64,000 nucleotides of DNA from Amycolatopsis sp. (GCF_025464955.1 NZ_JAODNM010000037.1:1-64000), one strand, 5' to 3'; shown: positions 52,530 to 60,909, numbered from the stretch's first letter. Notes: generated from the letters alone by a model not told the origin. Numbers and translations are program-made.

Positions 52530-53066
52530 TCAACCCGCGTCGGGAACGGCCGCGCCACCGGGTCCGACCGGGACCGAGAGCGGCAGTCCGGGCACCAGAG
52601 TGGCGTCATCCAGGCCATTGAGCGCTTTGATCCGGGCGACAACCGCGCCAGGATCGCTTTCCGGCGCGAACCGAGCGGCCAGCTCCGACAGGGTCTCACC
52701 CGGGGTCACCGACACCGTTGCGGTCTGAGAGGGCACGTCGGTGGGCGACATGGCACCCGCAAGTAGACCCAAACCGGTGACAGCCATCGCCGACGCGAGC
52801 GCCAGCCCGACCAGCCACGGCCAGTGCAGCGACACCCGACGCGGGCCGCACGGGGCGACCGACGGCGCGCGGTGCCCGGCGATGACCCTCGCCCTGGTGG
52901 GCGGCCGCCGGGTCTCACCGAGCGCCCGGCGGCTCCGGCCGCCGGGCCGGACCGGCCTCAGCGGCCGGGGCGGCGCCTGCCGCGCGGGCGCTTCGGGCCC
53001 GGCGGCCATTGCCGGCCCGGCGGCGACCCTTCGCGTACCCGACCTGCCATCAAGTAGAACCGACAT
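52530..53066 (-). CDS. chiZ: LysM-domain membrane protein (ChiZ-type SOS cell-division inhibitor)
   Basis: A 178-residue protein: Arg/Pro-rich cytoplasmic tail, one membrane helix (about 83-105, [20 protein letters not shown]) and an extracytoplasmic LysM domain (about 117-165, [14 protein letters not shown]). It has the length, architecture and place, divergent from lexA and near nrdR, of Rv2719c (ChiZ), which delays cell division during DNA damage. ATG at 53064-53066 has GAGGAGG 6 nt upstream; an ATG further upstream has none. Two SOS boxes lie about 110 bp upstream. Confidence 0.83.
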   Translation of the reverse strand: MSVLLDGRSGTRRVAAGPAMAAGPEAPARQAPPRPLRPVRPGGRSRRALGETRRPPTRARVIAGHRAPSVAPCGPRRVSLHWPWLVGLALASAMAVTGLGLLAGAMSPTDVPSQTATVSVTPGETLSELAARFAPESDPGAVVARIKALNGLDDATLVPGLPLSVPVGPGGAAVPDAG

Positions 53067-53176
53067 CACGGACCTCCTCGCAGTCCCTGCACCACTTCGC
53101 GCTACCTTTGCTCCGGCGGCCGGTCCCGAAGGGCCTGGCCGGGCTCTCGCCCCACCGCTCTCCACCCGCCGCCGGG

Positions 53177-53192
53177 TCGAACAAGCGTTCTA
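53177..53192. promoter_or_regulatory. SOS box 1 (LexA site)
   Basis: TCGAACAAGCGTTCTA fits the actinobacterial SOS box TCGAAC-N4-GTTCGA at 11 of 12 fixed positions. It directly abuts box 2 (53193-53208), and both lie about 110-140 bp upstream of chiZ. Confidence 0.85.
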
Positions 53193-53208
53193 TCGAACGC
53201 CCGTGCGA
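53193..53208. promoter_or_regulatory. SOS box 2 (LexA site)
   Basis: TCGAACGCCCGTGCGA fits TCGAAC-N4-GTTCGA at 11 of 12 fixed positions and starts on the base after box 1. Side-by-side boxes suggest cooperative LexA binding. Confidence 0.75.
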
Positions 53209-53256
53209 ATGTCTACCACCCCGCACCGACAAAATCGAGCGACCACGGCGTGTCGT

Positions 53257-53272
53257 TCGAACAAATGTTTGA
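53257..53272. promoter_or_regulatory. SOS box 3 (LexA site) at the lexA promoter
   Basis: TCGAACAAATGTTTGA fits the SOS box at 11 of 12 fixed positions. It is followed immediately by TATGGT (53273-53278), a plausible -10 box on the plus strand, so LexA bound here would block its own transcription. Confidence 0.85.
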
Positions 53273-53763
53273 TATGGTCGCTACTGCGAGCTAACGTCGG
53301 TTACCAGGACGTCAACCTCGTTCAAGTCGAGGTCGGTGAGCAGGACAACCGTGGCAGGTGTCCGGCAGGTTTCCGGTGCGGTCCCCGTGTCGACAGGGGC
53401 TGGACCAGGAACAACGCCGGGAATCCCGCCGGGGCGGCCGCGCTGGGAACAGTGCGGCCGGCGCGGCGGGGTGCCAGGTGGCGACAACGCTGTGCAGGGC
53501 CAGCAGGACTCGGCAAGTCGGCCGGGAGGCCGGTTTCGACCGGTTCCGGCAGACTCTCGAACCAAGCCTGGTCCAACCAGGCTCGGTCGGACCAGGCTTG
53601 GTCCAACCGGGTCCGGTCAAACCAGGTCCGGTCAAACACAGCGGCGGAGCTCCCGAATGCCGCCACGGGCGAAAAGCAGTACCGGCAGAGCAACACTGCC
53701 GCATGCGGGCGTACCACCTCGGTATCCCGTACGCGGGCAGTGACCATCTGGGAGGCAATGCAA
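53273..53763 (+). other. lexA promoter -10 and unusually long leader (about 480 nt)
   Basis: From the -10-like TATGGT (53273-53278) a transcript would start near 53285 and run about 480 nt before lexA. No gene in this stretch is convincing: open frames exist on both strands but are low-complexity and have no recognisable domains. It contains a 15-bp tandem repeat (53565-53639). A second, closer promoter is possible, for example around GGTATCCCGT (53721-53730), but I see no clear boxes. Confidence 0.5.
53565..53639. repeat. 15-bp tandem repeat in the lexA leader (5 copies)
   Basis: Five 15-bp units with the core GG(C/T)(T/C)(C/T)GGTC(C/A)AACCA run without gaps from 53565 to 53639. Units 1-3 and units 4-5 form two subtypes. 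Because 15 is a multiple of 3, open frames on both strands pass through as five-residue repeats, which explains their length without coding. Copy number probably varies. Confidence 0.85.
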
Positions 53764-54477
53764 GTGACAGCGGACAACAAGCCCAAGGGCTTGGAGAAGG
53801 CGATGGGCAAGGTGCACCCCCTGCCCGATATCGGTGAGGTCGACGACATCCTCACCGTGCGGCAGCAGCAGGTCCTCGAAGTGATCCGGGCCTGGGTCGC
53901 CCGGTTCGGCTACCCGCCGAGCGTGCGGGAGATCGGGGAGGCGGTGGGCCTCACCTCGACCTCTTCGGTGTCGCATCAGCTTCGAGCCCTGCAGCGCAAG
54001 GGATACCTGCGCCGCGACGCGAACCGGCCCCGCGCCGTGGGCGTGCTCAGCGCGGGCCTCGACGACAACCCGATGGGCATCGAACAGGAACCGGACCTGC
54101 CGAAGGCGGCCTACGTGCCGCTGGTCGGCCGGATCGCCGCCGGTCGGCCGGTGCTGGCCGAGCAAGCCGTCGAGGACGTCTTCCCGCTGCCGCGGGAGGT
54201 GGTCGGCGAGGGTGAGCTGTTCATGCTCAGCGTCGCCGGTGACTCGATGATCGACGCGGCCATCACCGACGGTGACTGGGTGGTCGTGCGCCAGCAGCCC
54301 ACCGCCGAGAACGGCGACATCGTCGCGGCGATGATCGACGGCGAGGCCACGGTCAAGACGTTCAAGCGCAAGGACGGCCACGTCTGGCTGATGCCGCACA
54401 ACGACGCCTACCAGCCGATCCCCGGCGACGACGCGAGCATCCTCGGCAAAGTCACCGCCGTCCTGCGTCGAATCTGA
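53764..54477 (+). CDS. lexA: SOS repressor LexA
   Basis: A 237-residue self-cleaving repressor: winged helix (about 28-95, [20 protein letters not shown]) and S24 peptidase domain. The cleavage bond is Ala126-Gly127 in GRIAAGRP; the catalytic pair is Ser161 (VAGDSMID) and Lys198 (EATVKTFKR). Start is GTG at 53764, because GGAGG is then 8 nt upstream; the ATG at 53758 is only 2 nt from it. The frame is open far upstream through the repeat region but that part is not LexA-like. Position beside chiZ/nrdR equals M. tuberculosis Rv2720. Confidence 0.95.
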   Translation: MTADNKPKGLEKAMGKVHPLPDIGEVDDILTVRQQQVLEVIRAWVARFGYPPSVREIGEAVGLTSTSSVSHQLRALQRKGYLRRDANRPRAVGVLSAGLDDNPMGIEQEPDLPKAAYVPLVGRIAAGRPVLAEQAVEDVFPLPREVVGEGELFMLSVAGDSMIDAAITDGDWVVVRQQPTAENGDIVAAMIDGEATVKTFKRKDGHVWLMPHNDAYQPIPGDDASILGKVTAVLRRI

Positions 54478-54502
54478 CACGGCTTCGGAGAACTGACGAG
54501 GT

Positions 54503-55564
54503 TCACCGCCGGCGGCGAACCCTGCTGAATGCGTACCAGCCGACGATCGCGACCACGAGCGCGACGGCGATGCCGAGTACGACGGGCAGGTCGAATCCGT
54601 CGGCGGTCGCGGCGGTCGCGGCGGTCTGCGGCGCGGCCACCGCGCCAGTGCCTCCGGATTTTTCCGTGTCAGCGCCTGTGTTCGTCACCGCCGGCTGGAC
54701 CAGCGAGGTGGCCGCGCGGATCGCCCGGATCGGCTGCCCGACCGCTTCCCCGCCGGAAAGCAGCGTGCCGTCCGGCTCGAAGGCCAGCGCCTCACCCTGC
54801 TTTTCGTCGGGCAGCGGTACGCGGACCGGAACCCGCTTCAACGCGGCCACCACATCTCCGTCCGGTGCCGAGTACAGGTAGGCATCGGTGTAGGTCCGCA
54901 GCGCGATGACCTTGCCGTCCGCACTCGACGCGCCCCCGGTCACCAAAACTGAGCCGAACTCGCCGACCGGGCCACCAGGGGTGTCGGTGGTCTTGAAAGC
55001 CAGCGACCCGACCTTCACCAGCGCGGTCGGGCCCGGGCTCGCCAAGGCACCGGCCGGCCGGTAGACCTGGGCATCACCGAGGATCTCCTTGGTGATCAGA
55101 TACGGCGTGCCGGAGGGGTCCAGGATCAACGCCTCGGTGTCGTGCGGGCCGTCCGGATAGCTCAGCCGGTGCAACGTCGTCTTGCCCTGCGTGGTCATCG
55201 CCAGCAAGGCGATCGTCTTCCGGGACTTCCGGTTGTCACCGGTGTCGGACAGCCACAACGTCCCGTCCGCCGCCCGTGCGAGGTCCTCGACGTCGTACGG
55301 ATCCAGCGAGTTCGTGATCACCTTCTGCACTGCACAGTTGCGACCGAAGACGAACACCTCGACCTTCGTACCGCCGTCGTTGATCCCGTACCAGTGCGCG
55401 CCGTCCGACACGAGGCCCGACAGCTCGGTGATCCGGGGATCGGTGATCCTGCACAGCGTTTCGGGTGCCGGCGGCGGGGTCGCCGCCGCCGGCAGCACCG
55501 GAACGAACATCGCGCACAGGACCATTACCGAGACGATTCGTCCCGCTGACCGCACCGGCCGCAC
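54503..55564 (-). CDS. Secreted, C-terminally anchored beta-propeller-like protein of unknown function
   Basis: A 353-residue protein with a signal peptide (about 1-28, ending AAATPPPA) and one C-terminal membrane helix (about 325-346, VVLGIAVALVVAIVGWYAF) before a basic RRRR end. The middle has repeated blade-like segments (DVEDLARAADGTLWLSDTGD; DTEALILDPSGTPYLITKE; EALAFEPDGTLLSGGE) as in SdiA-regulated/esterase-like propellers. No catalytic residues are certain. The GTG start has GGAGG 6 nt upstream, but this ribosome binding site lies in a hairpin arm (55571-55578). Convergent with lexA, 25 bp apart. Confidence 0.8.
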   Translation of the reverse strand: MRPVRSAGRIVSVMVLCAMFVPVLPAAATPPPAPETLCRITDPRITELSGLVSDGAHWYGINDGGTKVEVFVFGRNCAVQKVITNSLDPYDVEDLARAADGTLWLSDTGDNRKSRKTIALLAMTTQGKTTLHRLSYPDGPHDTEALILDPSGTPYLITKEILGDAQVYRPAGALASPGPTALVKVGSLAFKTTDTPGGPVGEFGSVLVTGGASSADGKVIALRTYTDAYLYSAPDGDVVAALKRVPVRVPLPDEKQGEALAFEPDGTLLSGGEAVGQPIRAIRAATSLVQPAVTNTGADTEKSGGTGAVAAPQTAATAATADGFDLPVVLGIAVALVVAIVGWYAFSRVRRRR

Positions 55565-55570
55565 TCGCCA

Positions 55571-55612
55571 CCTCCGAGTCGGGGACCCGGCGGGTCCCGT
55601 TGTCCTCGGAGG
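55571..55612 (-). promoter_or_regulatory. Nested hairpin masking the RBS of the secreted-protein gene
   Basis: On the minus strand an outer 8-bp stem (CCTCCGAG from 55605-55612 with CTCGGAGG from 55571-55578) encloses an inner 7-bp stem (GGGACCC, 55582-55598, 3-nt loop). The CTCGGAGG arm is the ribosome binding site of the 54503-55564 gene. The structure lies between the hflX stop (55618) and that gene's start, so it may be a terminator, a translational lock, or both. Confidence 0.55.
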
Positions 55613-55617
55613 ACGTT

Positions 55618-57045
55618 TCAGAGCGGTGATCCGTTGGTCTCGTACTCGCGTAGCGGAGCCGCGAGGTCCGGGTGGACGCGGACACGCAGCCGCGTGCCCT
55701 CCGGCGTGTGCTCCTCGACGAGCACCTCGCCGTCCCCGTGTGCCCGGGAAACGAGGTCACCCCGGGTGTACGGGATGACAACCTCGATCACCACCTCCGG
55801 CCTGGGCAGCCGGTTCGAGATGACTTCGGCCAGCTTGTCGACGCCGAGTCCGGTGCGGGCGGAGATCTCGATCGCGCCGGGCATTACGTGCCGCAACCTG
55901 GCCAGCGCCACGGGATCCGCCGCGTCGGCCTTGTTGATCACGAGCAGCTCCGGCGGGAGCGGGTCCGAACGGCGCTGGGTGATCTCGGTCAGTACCTGGC
56001 GGACCGCGTTCACCTGGTCCTCGGGCGCCGGGTCCGCGCCGTCCACCACGTGCACCAGCAGGTCCGCGTCGGCGGCCTCCTCGATGGTCGACCGGAAGGC
56101 GTCGACCAGCTGGTGCGGCAGGTGCCGGACGAACCCGACGGTGTCGGTGAGCGTGTACGTGCGGCCGTCCGTGGTGGCCGCCCGGCGGGTGGTCGGGTCC
56201 AGCGTGGCGAACAGCGAGTCGTCGACGAGCACCCCGGCGCCGGTCAGCGCGTTGAGCAGGCTCGACTTGCCGGCGTTGGTGTACCCGACAATCGCGACGC
56301 TGGGGACCTCGTTGCTGACCCGCCGTCCGCGCTTCGTCTCGCGGATGGTGTCCATCGCGGCGATCTCGCGCCGGAGCTTCGACACGCGCTTCGCGATGCG
56401 CCGCCGGTCGGTCTCCAGCTTGGTTTCACCGGGACCGCGCAGGCCGACGCCGCCGTTGGCACCACCGCCACCGCCCTGCCGGGACAGCGCGTCACCCCAC
56501 CCGCGCAGTCGCGGGATCAGATACTGCAGCTGGGCCAGCTCGACCTGGGCCTTGCCCTCGCGGGACTGGGCGTGCTGGGCGAAGATGTCGAGGATCAGGG
56601 CCGTTCGGTCGATCACCTTGACCTTCACCTTGGCTTCGAGCTGCCGCAGCTGGCCGGGCGAAAGCTCGCCGTCGCAGATGACGGTGTCGGCGCCGGTGGC
56701 GACGACGATGTCGAACAGCTCGCGGACCTTGCCGGAGCCGATGTAGGTGGCCGGGTCGGGATGGACGCGGCGCTGGACCAGGCCTTCCAGTACCTCGGAG
56801 CCAGCCGTTTCGGCCAGGCGCGCGAGTTCGGCGAGTGAAGCCTCCGACTGTGCCGCCGTACCCTCTGCCCACACGCCGACCAGTACCACGCGCTCCAGCC
56901 GGAGCTGCCGGTACTCGACTTCGGTGACGTCCGCGAGTTCGGTGGACAGCCCGGCGACCCTGCGGAGCGAAGCTCGTTCCTCCAGCTCCAGTTCGCCGGT
57001 CGAGAGGTCCTTGGCGATTGTGTCTTCGTGTGTCAGTTCCGTCAT
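55618..57045 (-). CDS. hflX: Ribosome-associated GTPase HflX
   Basis: A 475-residue GTPase that splits or rescues stalled 50S/70S ribosomes. N-terminal HflX domain (about 50-240, with RVHPDPATYIGSGKVREL), a Gly-rich linker (LSRQGGGGGANGGVGLRGPG) and the G domain: G1 GYTNAGKSSLLN, G3 DTVGFV, G4 NKAD, G5 SARTG. The frame is open into the upstream gene; the ATG at 57043-57045 is preceded by AAGG at a short 3-nt spacing. Gene order lexA-hflX-dapF-miaA-miaB follows M. tuberculosis. Confidence 0.93.
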   Translation of the reverse strand: MTELTHEDTIAKDLSTGELELEERASLRRVAGLSTELADVTEVEYRQLRLERVVLVGVWAEGTAAQSEASLAELARLAETAGSEVLEGLVQRRVHPDPATYIGSGKVRELFDIVVATGADTVICDGELSPGQLRQLEAKVKVKVIDRTALILDIFAQHAQSREGKAQVELAQLQYLIPRLRGWGDALSRQGGGGGANGGVGLRGPGETKLETDRRRIAKRVSKLRREIAAMDTIRETKRGRRVSNEVPSVAIVGYTNAGKSSLLNALTGAGVLVDDSLFATLDPTTRRAATTDGRTYTLTDTVGFVRHLPHQLVDAFRSTIEEAADADLLVHVVDGADPAPEDQVNAVRQVLTEITQRRSDPLPPELLVINKADAADPVALARLRHVMPGAIEISARTGLGVDKLAEVISNRLPRPEVVIEVVIPYTRGDLVSRAHGDGEVLVEEHTPEGTRLRVRVHPDLAAPLREYETNGSPL

Positions 57046-57088
57046 CGTCCTTCCATAGTCCCACGGTTCCCCGCGGGCGCCGAGCCGA

Positions 57089-57586
57089 TTACCTGCTCGG
57101 ATACGTTGCGACGTAGATCGCGAGACGCTCCCCGGCCGGTCCCGGGCGCCTGGTGCGGAATTCTTCCAGCAAGTCGGCCAGCCGTCGCCGGAATTCCTCC
57201 CGATCGTCTTCGGTGACGTCCACGACCAGCCTGGTCTGGTCCAGATCGCCGGCTTCAAGCTCGCCGACCTCGGCGAGGTAAGCCTCCAGCATGGCCTGAT
57301 CGACGACGTCGCCCGGCGCCCTGACGTGCCAGGACAACCCGGTCGAAAGATAGGGGATCTCCTTGGCGCCGCGAGCGCCCCGACGCGGCTGCTGAGCGGT
57401 CAGGAAGCCCGCGTCGGCCAGCTTGCGCACGTGGTAGAGGGTGGTCGCCGGGTCCTTGTCCAGCCGTGCTGCCAGCTCCTTGTTCGTCAGCGCTTCCCCG
57501 AAGGTCAACCGGATGATCCTGAGGCGTATTCCGGAGGCGAGCGCGCTCGCCTCCGCATCAGTCGCCTTACGTCGTTGCCTGGCCAC
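57089..57586 (-). CDS. ArsR-like winged-helix transcription regulator
   Basis: A 165-residue protein: an ArsR-type winged helix (about 12-75, LTNKELAARLDKDPATTLYH) and a C-terminal part that may bind a ligand (AMLEAYLAEVGELEAGDLDQ). No metal-binding Cys motif, so not a metal sensor. GTG at 57584-57586 is chosen; a -10-like TACGCT ends 6 nt before it and no ribosome binding site is seen, so a leaderless mRNA is likely. It is divergent from the MFS exporter, whose promoter holds a fitting palindrome, so it probably represses both. Confidence 0.83.
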   Translation of the reverse strand: MARQRRKATDAEASALASGIRLRIIRLTFGEALTNKELAARLDKDPATTLYHVRKLADAGFLTAQQPRRGARGAKEIPYLSTGLSWHVRAPGDVVDQAMLEAYLAEVGELEAGDLDQTRLVVDVTEDDREEFRRRLADLLEEFRTRRPGPAGERLAIYVATYPSR

Positions 57587-57606
57587 CCGATCAGCGTAGA
57601 ACGTTA

Positions 57607-57630
57607 AGTGATTGACACTCTCCAATCACT
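57607..57630. promoter_or_regulatory. Inverted repeat operator for the ArsR/MFS divergon
   Basis: AGTGATTG (57607-57614) and CAATCACT (57623-57630) form a perfect inverted repeat with an 8-bp spacer. A third copy of AGTGATT lies at 57638-57644. The repeat covers the -35 box of the MFS promoter and lies upstream of the regulator's start. Confidence 0.7.
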
Positions 57631-57640
57631 CCTCCAGAGT
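57612..57640 (+). promoter_or_regulatory. MFS promoter, probably leaderless
   Basis: A perfect -35 box TTGACA (57612-57617) and a weak -10 CAGAGT (57635-57640), 17 bp apart. The expected start point coincides with the GTG at 57648. Confidence 0.5.
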
Positions 57641-57647
57641 GATTCCC

Positions 57648-58886
57648 GTGCGCAGCGACTCCCTGTTCTTCCATCGCGACTTCCGCCGCCTGTGGGCCGG
57701 CGACACGGTCAGCCAGCTCGGCTCGTTCGTGGGGCAGATCGTCATCCCGTTGCTGGCGGCGACCGTGCTGGCCGCGACGCCGTTCGAGATGGGCGTCCTC
57801 ACTTCGGCCGAGACCGCGGCCTTCCTGATCATCGGGCTCCCGGCCGGAGTATGGGTGGACCGGCTGCGCCGCCGGCGGCTGATGCTCCGAGCCGACTTCG
57901 CCCGTTCCGCGCTGCTGCTCACGGTGCCCATCGCCTGGTGGGGCGGCTGGCTGACGCTGGCGCAGCTGATCGTGGTCGCGCTGCTGGTCGGGGTCGGCAC
58001 GGTGTTCTTCGACGTGGCTTACCAGTCGTACCTGCCTTCGCTGGTCGGTCGCGAGAACCTGGTCGAGGGCAATACGAAGCTGCAGGCGAGTCAGTCCGTC
58101 GCCCAGGTCGTCGGGCCGGGTATCGGCGGAGTACTCACGCAACTGGCCGGCGCGGCGAACGCTGTCCTTGTCACCGGACTCGGCTTCCTGACCTCGGCGT
58201 TGTGCCTGCTGCGCATCCAGAAATCCGAGCCCGAACCCGAGCGGCACGAAAACCCCAAACTGTGGCCGCAGATCACCGAAGGCCTCCGGTTCGTCTTCGG
58301 CAACCCCACTTTGCGGGCCATCACCTCCACCACGGCGACGGCCAACCTGGCCGCCGGCATGTTCAGCGCGGTCGAGGTGCTGTACCTGACCAGGTCGCTC
58401 GGGCTGAGCCCGGCCGGAGTCGGCACCATGTTCGCGCTCAGCGGCGTTGGCGGGGTCCTCGGCGCACTCACCGCGGGCCGGGTCACCAAGAAGTTCGGCC
58501 AGGCGAGGTCGATCTGGCTGGTCCCGGCGCTGACCTCACCGATCCTGCTGCTGGTGCCACTGGCCGAACCCGGGTGGCGGATCGGACTGGTGGCCGTCGG
58601 GCTGGCGACTTTCTCCTACGGCGTCATCGTCTACAACATCGCGCAGGTCAGCTACCGCCAAGCGATCTGCCCGGACCGGTTGCTGGGGCGCATGAACGCG
58701 AGCGTCCGGTTCGTCGTCTGGGGAATCACCCCGTTCGGCGGCCTCGCCGGAGGCGCCCTCGGCGAGTGGATCGGCCTGCGGGGCACCGTGTGGATCGCCA
58801 CGGCCGGTGAGACGCTGGCGCTGCTCTGGGTTATCTGCTCACCGCTGCGTCAGCAGCGCGATATCCCCGACGCGGTCGCGGTTTAG
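57648..58886 (+). CDS. Major facilitator superfamily transporter
   Basis: A 412-residue MFS permease with about 12 hydrophobic segments, of the DHA3/macrolide-efflux-like type. FFHRDFRRLWAGDTVSQLG (about 6-24) and GVWVDRLRRRRLM (about 67-79, the loop 2-3 motif) are clear. The substrate is unknown; drug or metabolite export is likely given the adjacent ArsR-like regulator. GTG at 57648 is chosen from the promoter position; GTG at 57639 and TTG at 57612 are in frame. Overlaps the dapF stop by 4 bp. Confidence 0.85.
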   Translation: MRSDSLFFHRDFRRLWAGDTVSQLGSFVGQIVIPLLAATVLAATPFEMGVLTSAETAAFLIIGLPAGVWVDRLRRRRLMLRADFARSALLLTVPIAWWGGWLTLAQLIVVALLVGVGTVFFDVAYQSYLPSLVGRENLVEGNTKLQASQSVAQVVGPGIGGVLTQLAGAANAVLVTGLGFLTSALCLLRIQKSEPEPERHENPKLWPQITEGLRFVFGNPTLRAITSTTATANLAAGMFSAVEVLYLTRSLGLSPAGVGTMFALSGVGGVLGALTAGRVTKKFGQARSIWLVPALTSPILLLVPLAEPGWRIGLVAVGLATFSYGVIVYNIAQVSYRQAICPDRLLGRMNASVRFVVWGITPFGGLAGGALGEWIGLRGTVWIATAGETLALLWVICSPLRQQRDIPDAVAV

Positions 58887-59710
58887 GCGTCCGCTGCGGC
58901 CCACCAGGCCTCGTCCAGCTCGCCGCGCGCGACGATCTCGGCCGGGCCGGTGAGCGTCGAAGCGCCGCGGGCGATGGTCACCGTGACAACACCACCGGGG
59001 ATCTCGACGACGGCCTCGCCGGTGTCCGTGCCCGCAAGGTGCAGGCTCGCCGCCACCGCGGCGACGGTGCCGGTGCCGCACGCCCTGGTCTCGCCGACCC
59101 CGCGCTCGTGGACGCGCATCCGCAGCGCGCCGTCGGCGAGCGGGTTGACGAACTCCAGGTTGACACCGCCGGGGAAGAAGTCGTGATCGAAGTCGGGCTG
59201 GTCGCGCAGGTCCAGCAGGGCGACGTCGTCATCCACAATGGACACCAGATGCGGGTTGCCGACGTCGACGGAGATCCCGGAGAACGGACGGCCGGCCACC
59301 ACGGTGACCGAAGATCCGGTGATCGCGGCCGGTCCCATGTGGACTGTCACGGTGCCGTCGGGACACACCTGGACCTGCTTGTCCCCAGCGCGGGTGCCGA
59401 TCGGGAAGTCGGTCCCGGTGACCAGGCCCGCCTCCACCAGGTACCGGACGAAGACCCGGACCCCGTTGCCGCACATCTCGGCGATCGAACCGTCGGCGTT
59501 GCGGTAGTCCATGAACCAGTCGCCACCGGAGGTTTCACCGATCGCCTCCGGCCGCACGACACGCAGGACGCCGTCCGCGCCGATGCCGCGCCGCCTGTCG
59601 CACAGCGCGGCCACCCGGGCCGCCGTCAGGTCGAGGCGGCCAGTCGGGTCGGGCAGGAGAACGAAGTCGTTCTGCGTGCCGTGCCCCTTGAGAAATTCGA
59701 TACCGCCCAT
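58883..59710 (-). CDS. dapF: Diaminopimelate epimerase
   Basis: A 275-residue PLP-independent epimerase that turns LL- into meso-diaminopimelate for cell wall and lysine synthesis. The two catalytic Cys are Cys80 in EMCGNGVR and the one in TRACGTGT near residue 211. The N-terminus FLKGHGTQNDFVLLPD is typical. It lies 9 bp after miaA on the same strand and overlaps the convergent MFS gene by 4 bp. Confidence 0.95.
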   Translation of the reverse strand: MGGIEFLKGHGTQNDFVLLPDPTGRLDLTAARVAALCDRRRGIGADGVLRVVRPEAIGETSGGDWFMDYRNADGSIAEMCGNGVRVFVRYLVEAGLVTGTDFPIGTRAGDKQVQVCPDGTVTVHMGPAAITGSSVTVVAGRPFSGISVDVGNPHLVSIVDDDVALLDLRDQPDFDHDFFPGGVNLEFVNPLADGALRMRVHERGVGETRACGTGTVAAVAASLHLAGTDTGEAVVEIPGGVVTVTIARGASTLTGPAEIVARGELDEAWWAAADA

Positions 59711-59719
59711 CGGTCCAGA

Positions 59720-60634
59720 TTACTTGGCCAGGAGTGACAACACGCTATCGGCCAGGTGCTCTTCGCCACCGTCGAGCCAGTGGATCCGGTTGTCGCGCTT
59801 GAACCAGGCACGTTGCTTCCGGACGAACCTCCGCGTCGCCTGCGCGGTGGCCGCCGCGGCCGCTTCGAAGTCGAGGTCGGTGTCCATCGCGGCCAGCACC
59901 TGCTGGTAGCCCAGGGCCCGCGACGCCGTCTTCCCGCGGCGCAACCCGCGTTCGGTGAGCGCGCTCACCTCGTCCACCAGGCCGCCGGCGAACATGCGCT
60001 CGACGCGGAGGTCGACCCGCGCGTCGAGTTCGCCGACGGCGCGGTCGATCCCGATCATCACGGTGTCGTACCGGGCGGGTCCCGGCTTGGGCAGGTTCGC
60101 CGAGAACGGCTGCCCGGTGATCTCGATGACCTCCAGCGCGCGCACGATCCGGCGGACGTTGGACGGCAGGATGGCCGTCGCGGCGGCCGGGTCCAACGTC
60201 GTCAGCCTGCGGTACAGGGACTCGACGCCGCCTTCGGCCGCTTCGGCGTCCAATCGCGCGCGGACCTCGGGGTCGGTGCCTGGGAAACGTAGATCGTCGA
60301 CGACGGCCTGGACGTAGAGGCCGGACCCGCCGACGAGGATGGGAACACGACCGGACGCGAGAAGCGCCTCGATGCGTTCGCGGGCGTCACGCTGGTAAGC
60401 CGCGACGGACGCGGTCTCGGTTACGTCCAATACGTCGAGCAGGTGGTGCGGGACCCCGCGCGTCTCGTCATGGCTGATCTTCGCGGTTCCGATGTCCATC
60501 CCGCGGTAGAGCTGCATGGCGTCGGCGTTGACGACCTCGCCGCCGAGGGCGAGCGCGAGCGCCACGGCCAGGTCGGACTTGCCGGTTGCGGTCGGCCCGA
60601 CCACCGCGACGGGACTAGGGATGGGACTAGTCAC
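59720..60634 (-). CDS. miaA: tRNA dimethylallyltransferase
   Basis: A 304-residue enzyme that prenylates A37 of tRNAs reading UNN codons. The P-loop GPTATGKS is at 13-20, followed by NADAMQLYRGMDIGTAK (36-52) and the tRNA-binding region ALGYQQVL. It has miaB, the next enzyme of the same modification, 2.2 kb away on the same strand. Forms an operon with dapF. Confidence 0.95.
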   Translation of the reverse strand: MTSPIPSPVAVVGPTATGKSDLAVALALALGGEVVNADAMQLYRGMDIGTAKISHDETRGVPHHLLDVLDVTETASVAAYQRDARERIEALLASGRVPILVGGSGLYVQAVVDDLRFPGTDPEVRARLDAEAAEGGVESLYRRLTTLDPAAATAILPSNVRRIVRALEVIEITGQPFSANLPKPGPARYDTVMIGIDRAVGELDARVDLRVERMFAGGLVDEVSALTERGLRRGKTASRALGYQQVLAAMDTDLDFEAAAAATAQATRRFVRKQRAWFKRDNRIHWLDGGEEHLADSVLSLLAK

Positions 60635-60909
60635 GCGTGATCACGTTTGACGACGATACCGGCCACCTTCGGGCGCGCGCGCACCCAGTCCTCACCCGCA
60701 GTCACCCCGTTCGTCGATCGCGGGGACCCCTGACGAAGTAGGATCACTGGCTCGGGTGGCACTTCGGAGTACCACGGCGGACCCTGAGCTGCTTGAATGC
60801 GGCAAGGGGATCGCTGTCCCGAACACGATCCGCGTATCCGCATGACCCGGCCCCACTCGAAGAGTGGGGCGCCCGCCACGGCGGGCGTACAGGCGATAAG
60901 GAGCCTGCG
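60635..60909. other. 275-bp intergenic region, miaA / DUF349, with two tandem hairpins
   Basis: No gene. A -10-like TAGGAT is at 60739-60744 but lacks a good -35. Just before the DUF349 ribosome binding site lie CCCCACTC/GAGTGGGG (60851-60869, GAA loop) and GCCCGCC/GGCGGGC (60871-60886, AC loop), followed by 11 bases and AAGGAG. They do not cover the ribosome binding site and may be an attenuator or mRNA-stability element. Confidence 0.5.

Noticed and set aside
53281-53743. Small open frames on both strands in the lexA leader
   Set aside because: They owe their length to the 15-bp repeat, have no RBS of note and no domain; I treat the region as non-coding.
52741-53763. In-frame upstream extension of lexA by 341 codons
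   Set aside because: It passes through the chiZ promoter region and the 15-bp tandem repeat, is low-complexity, and LexA proteins start near residue 1 of the chosen start.
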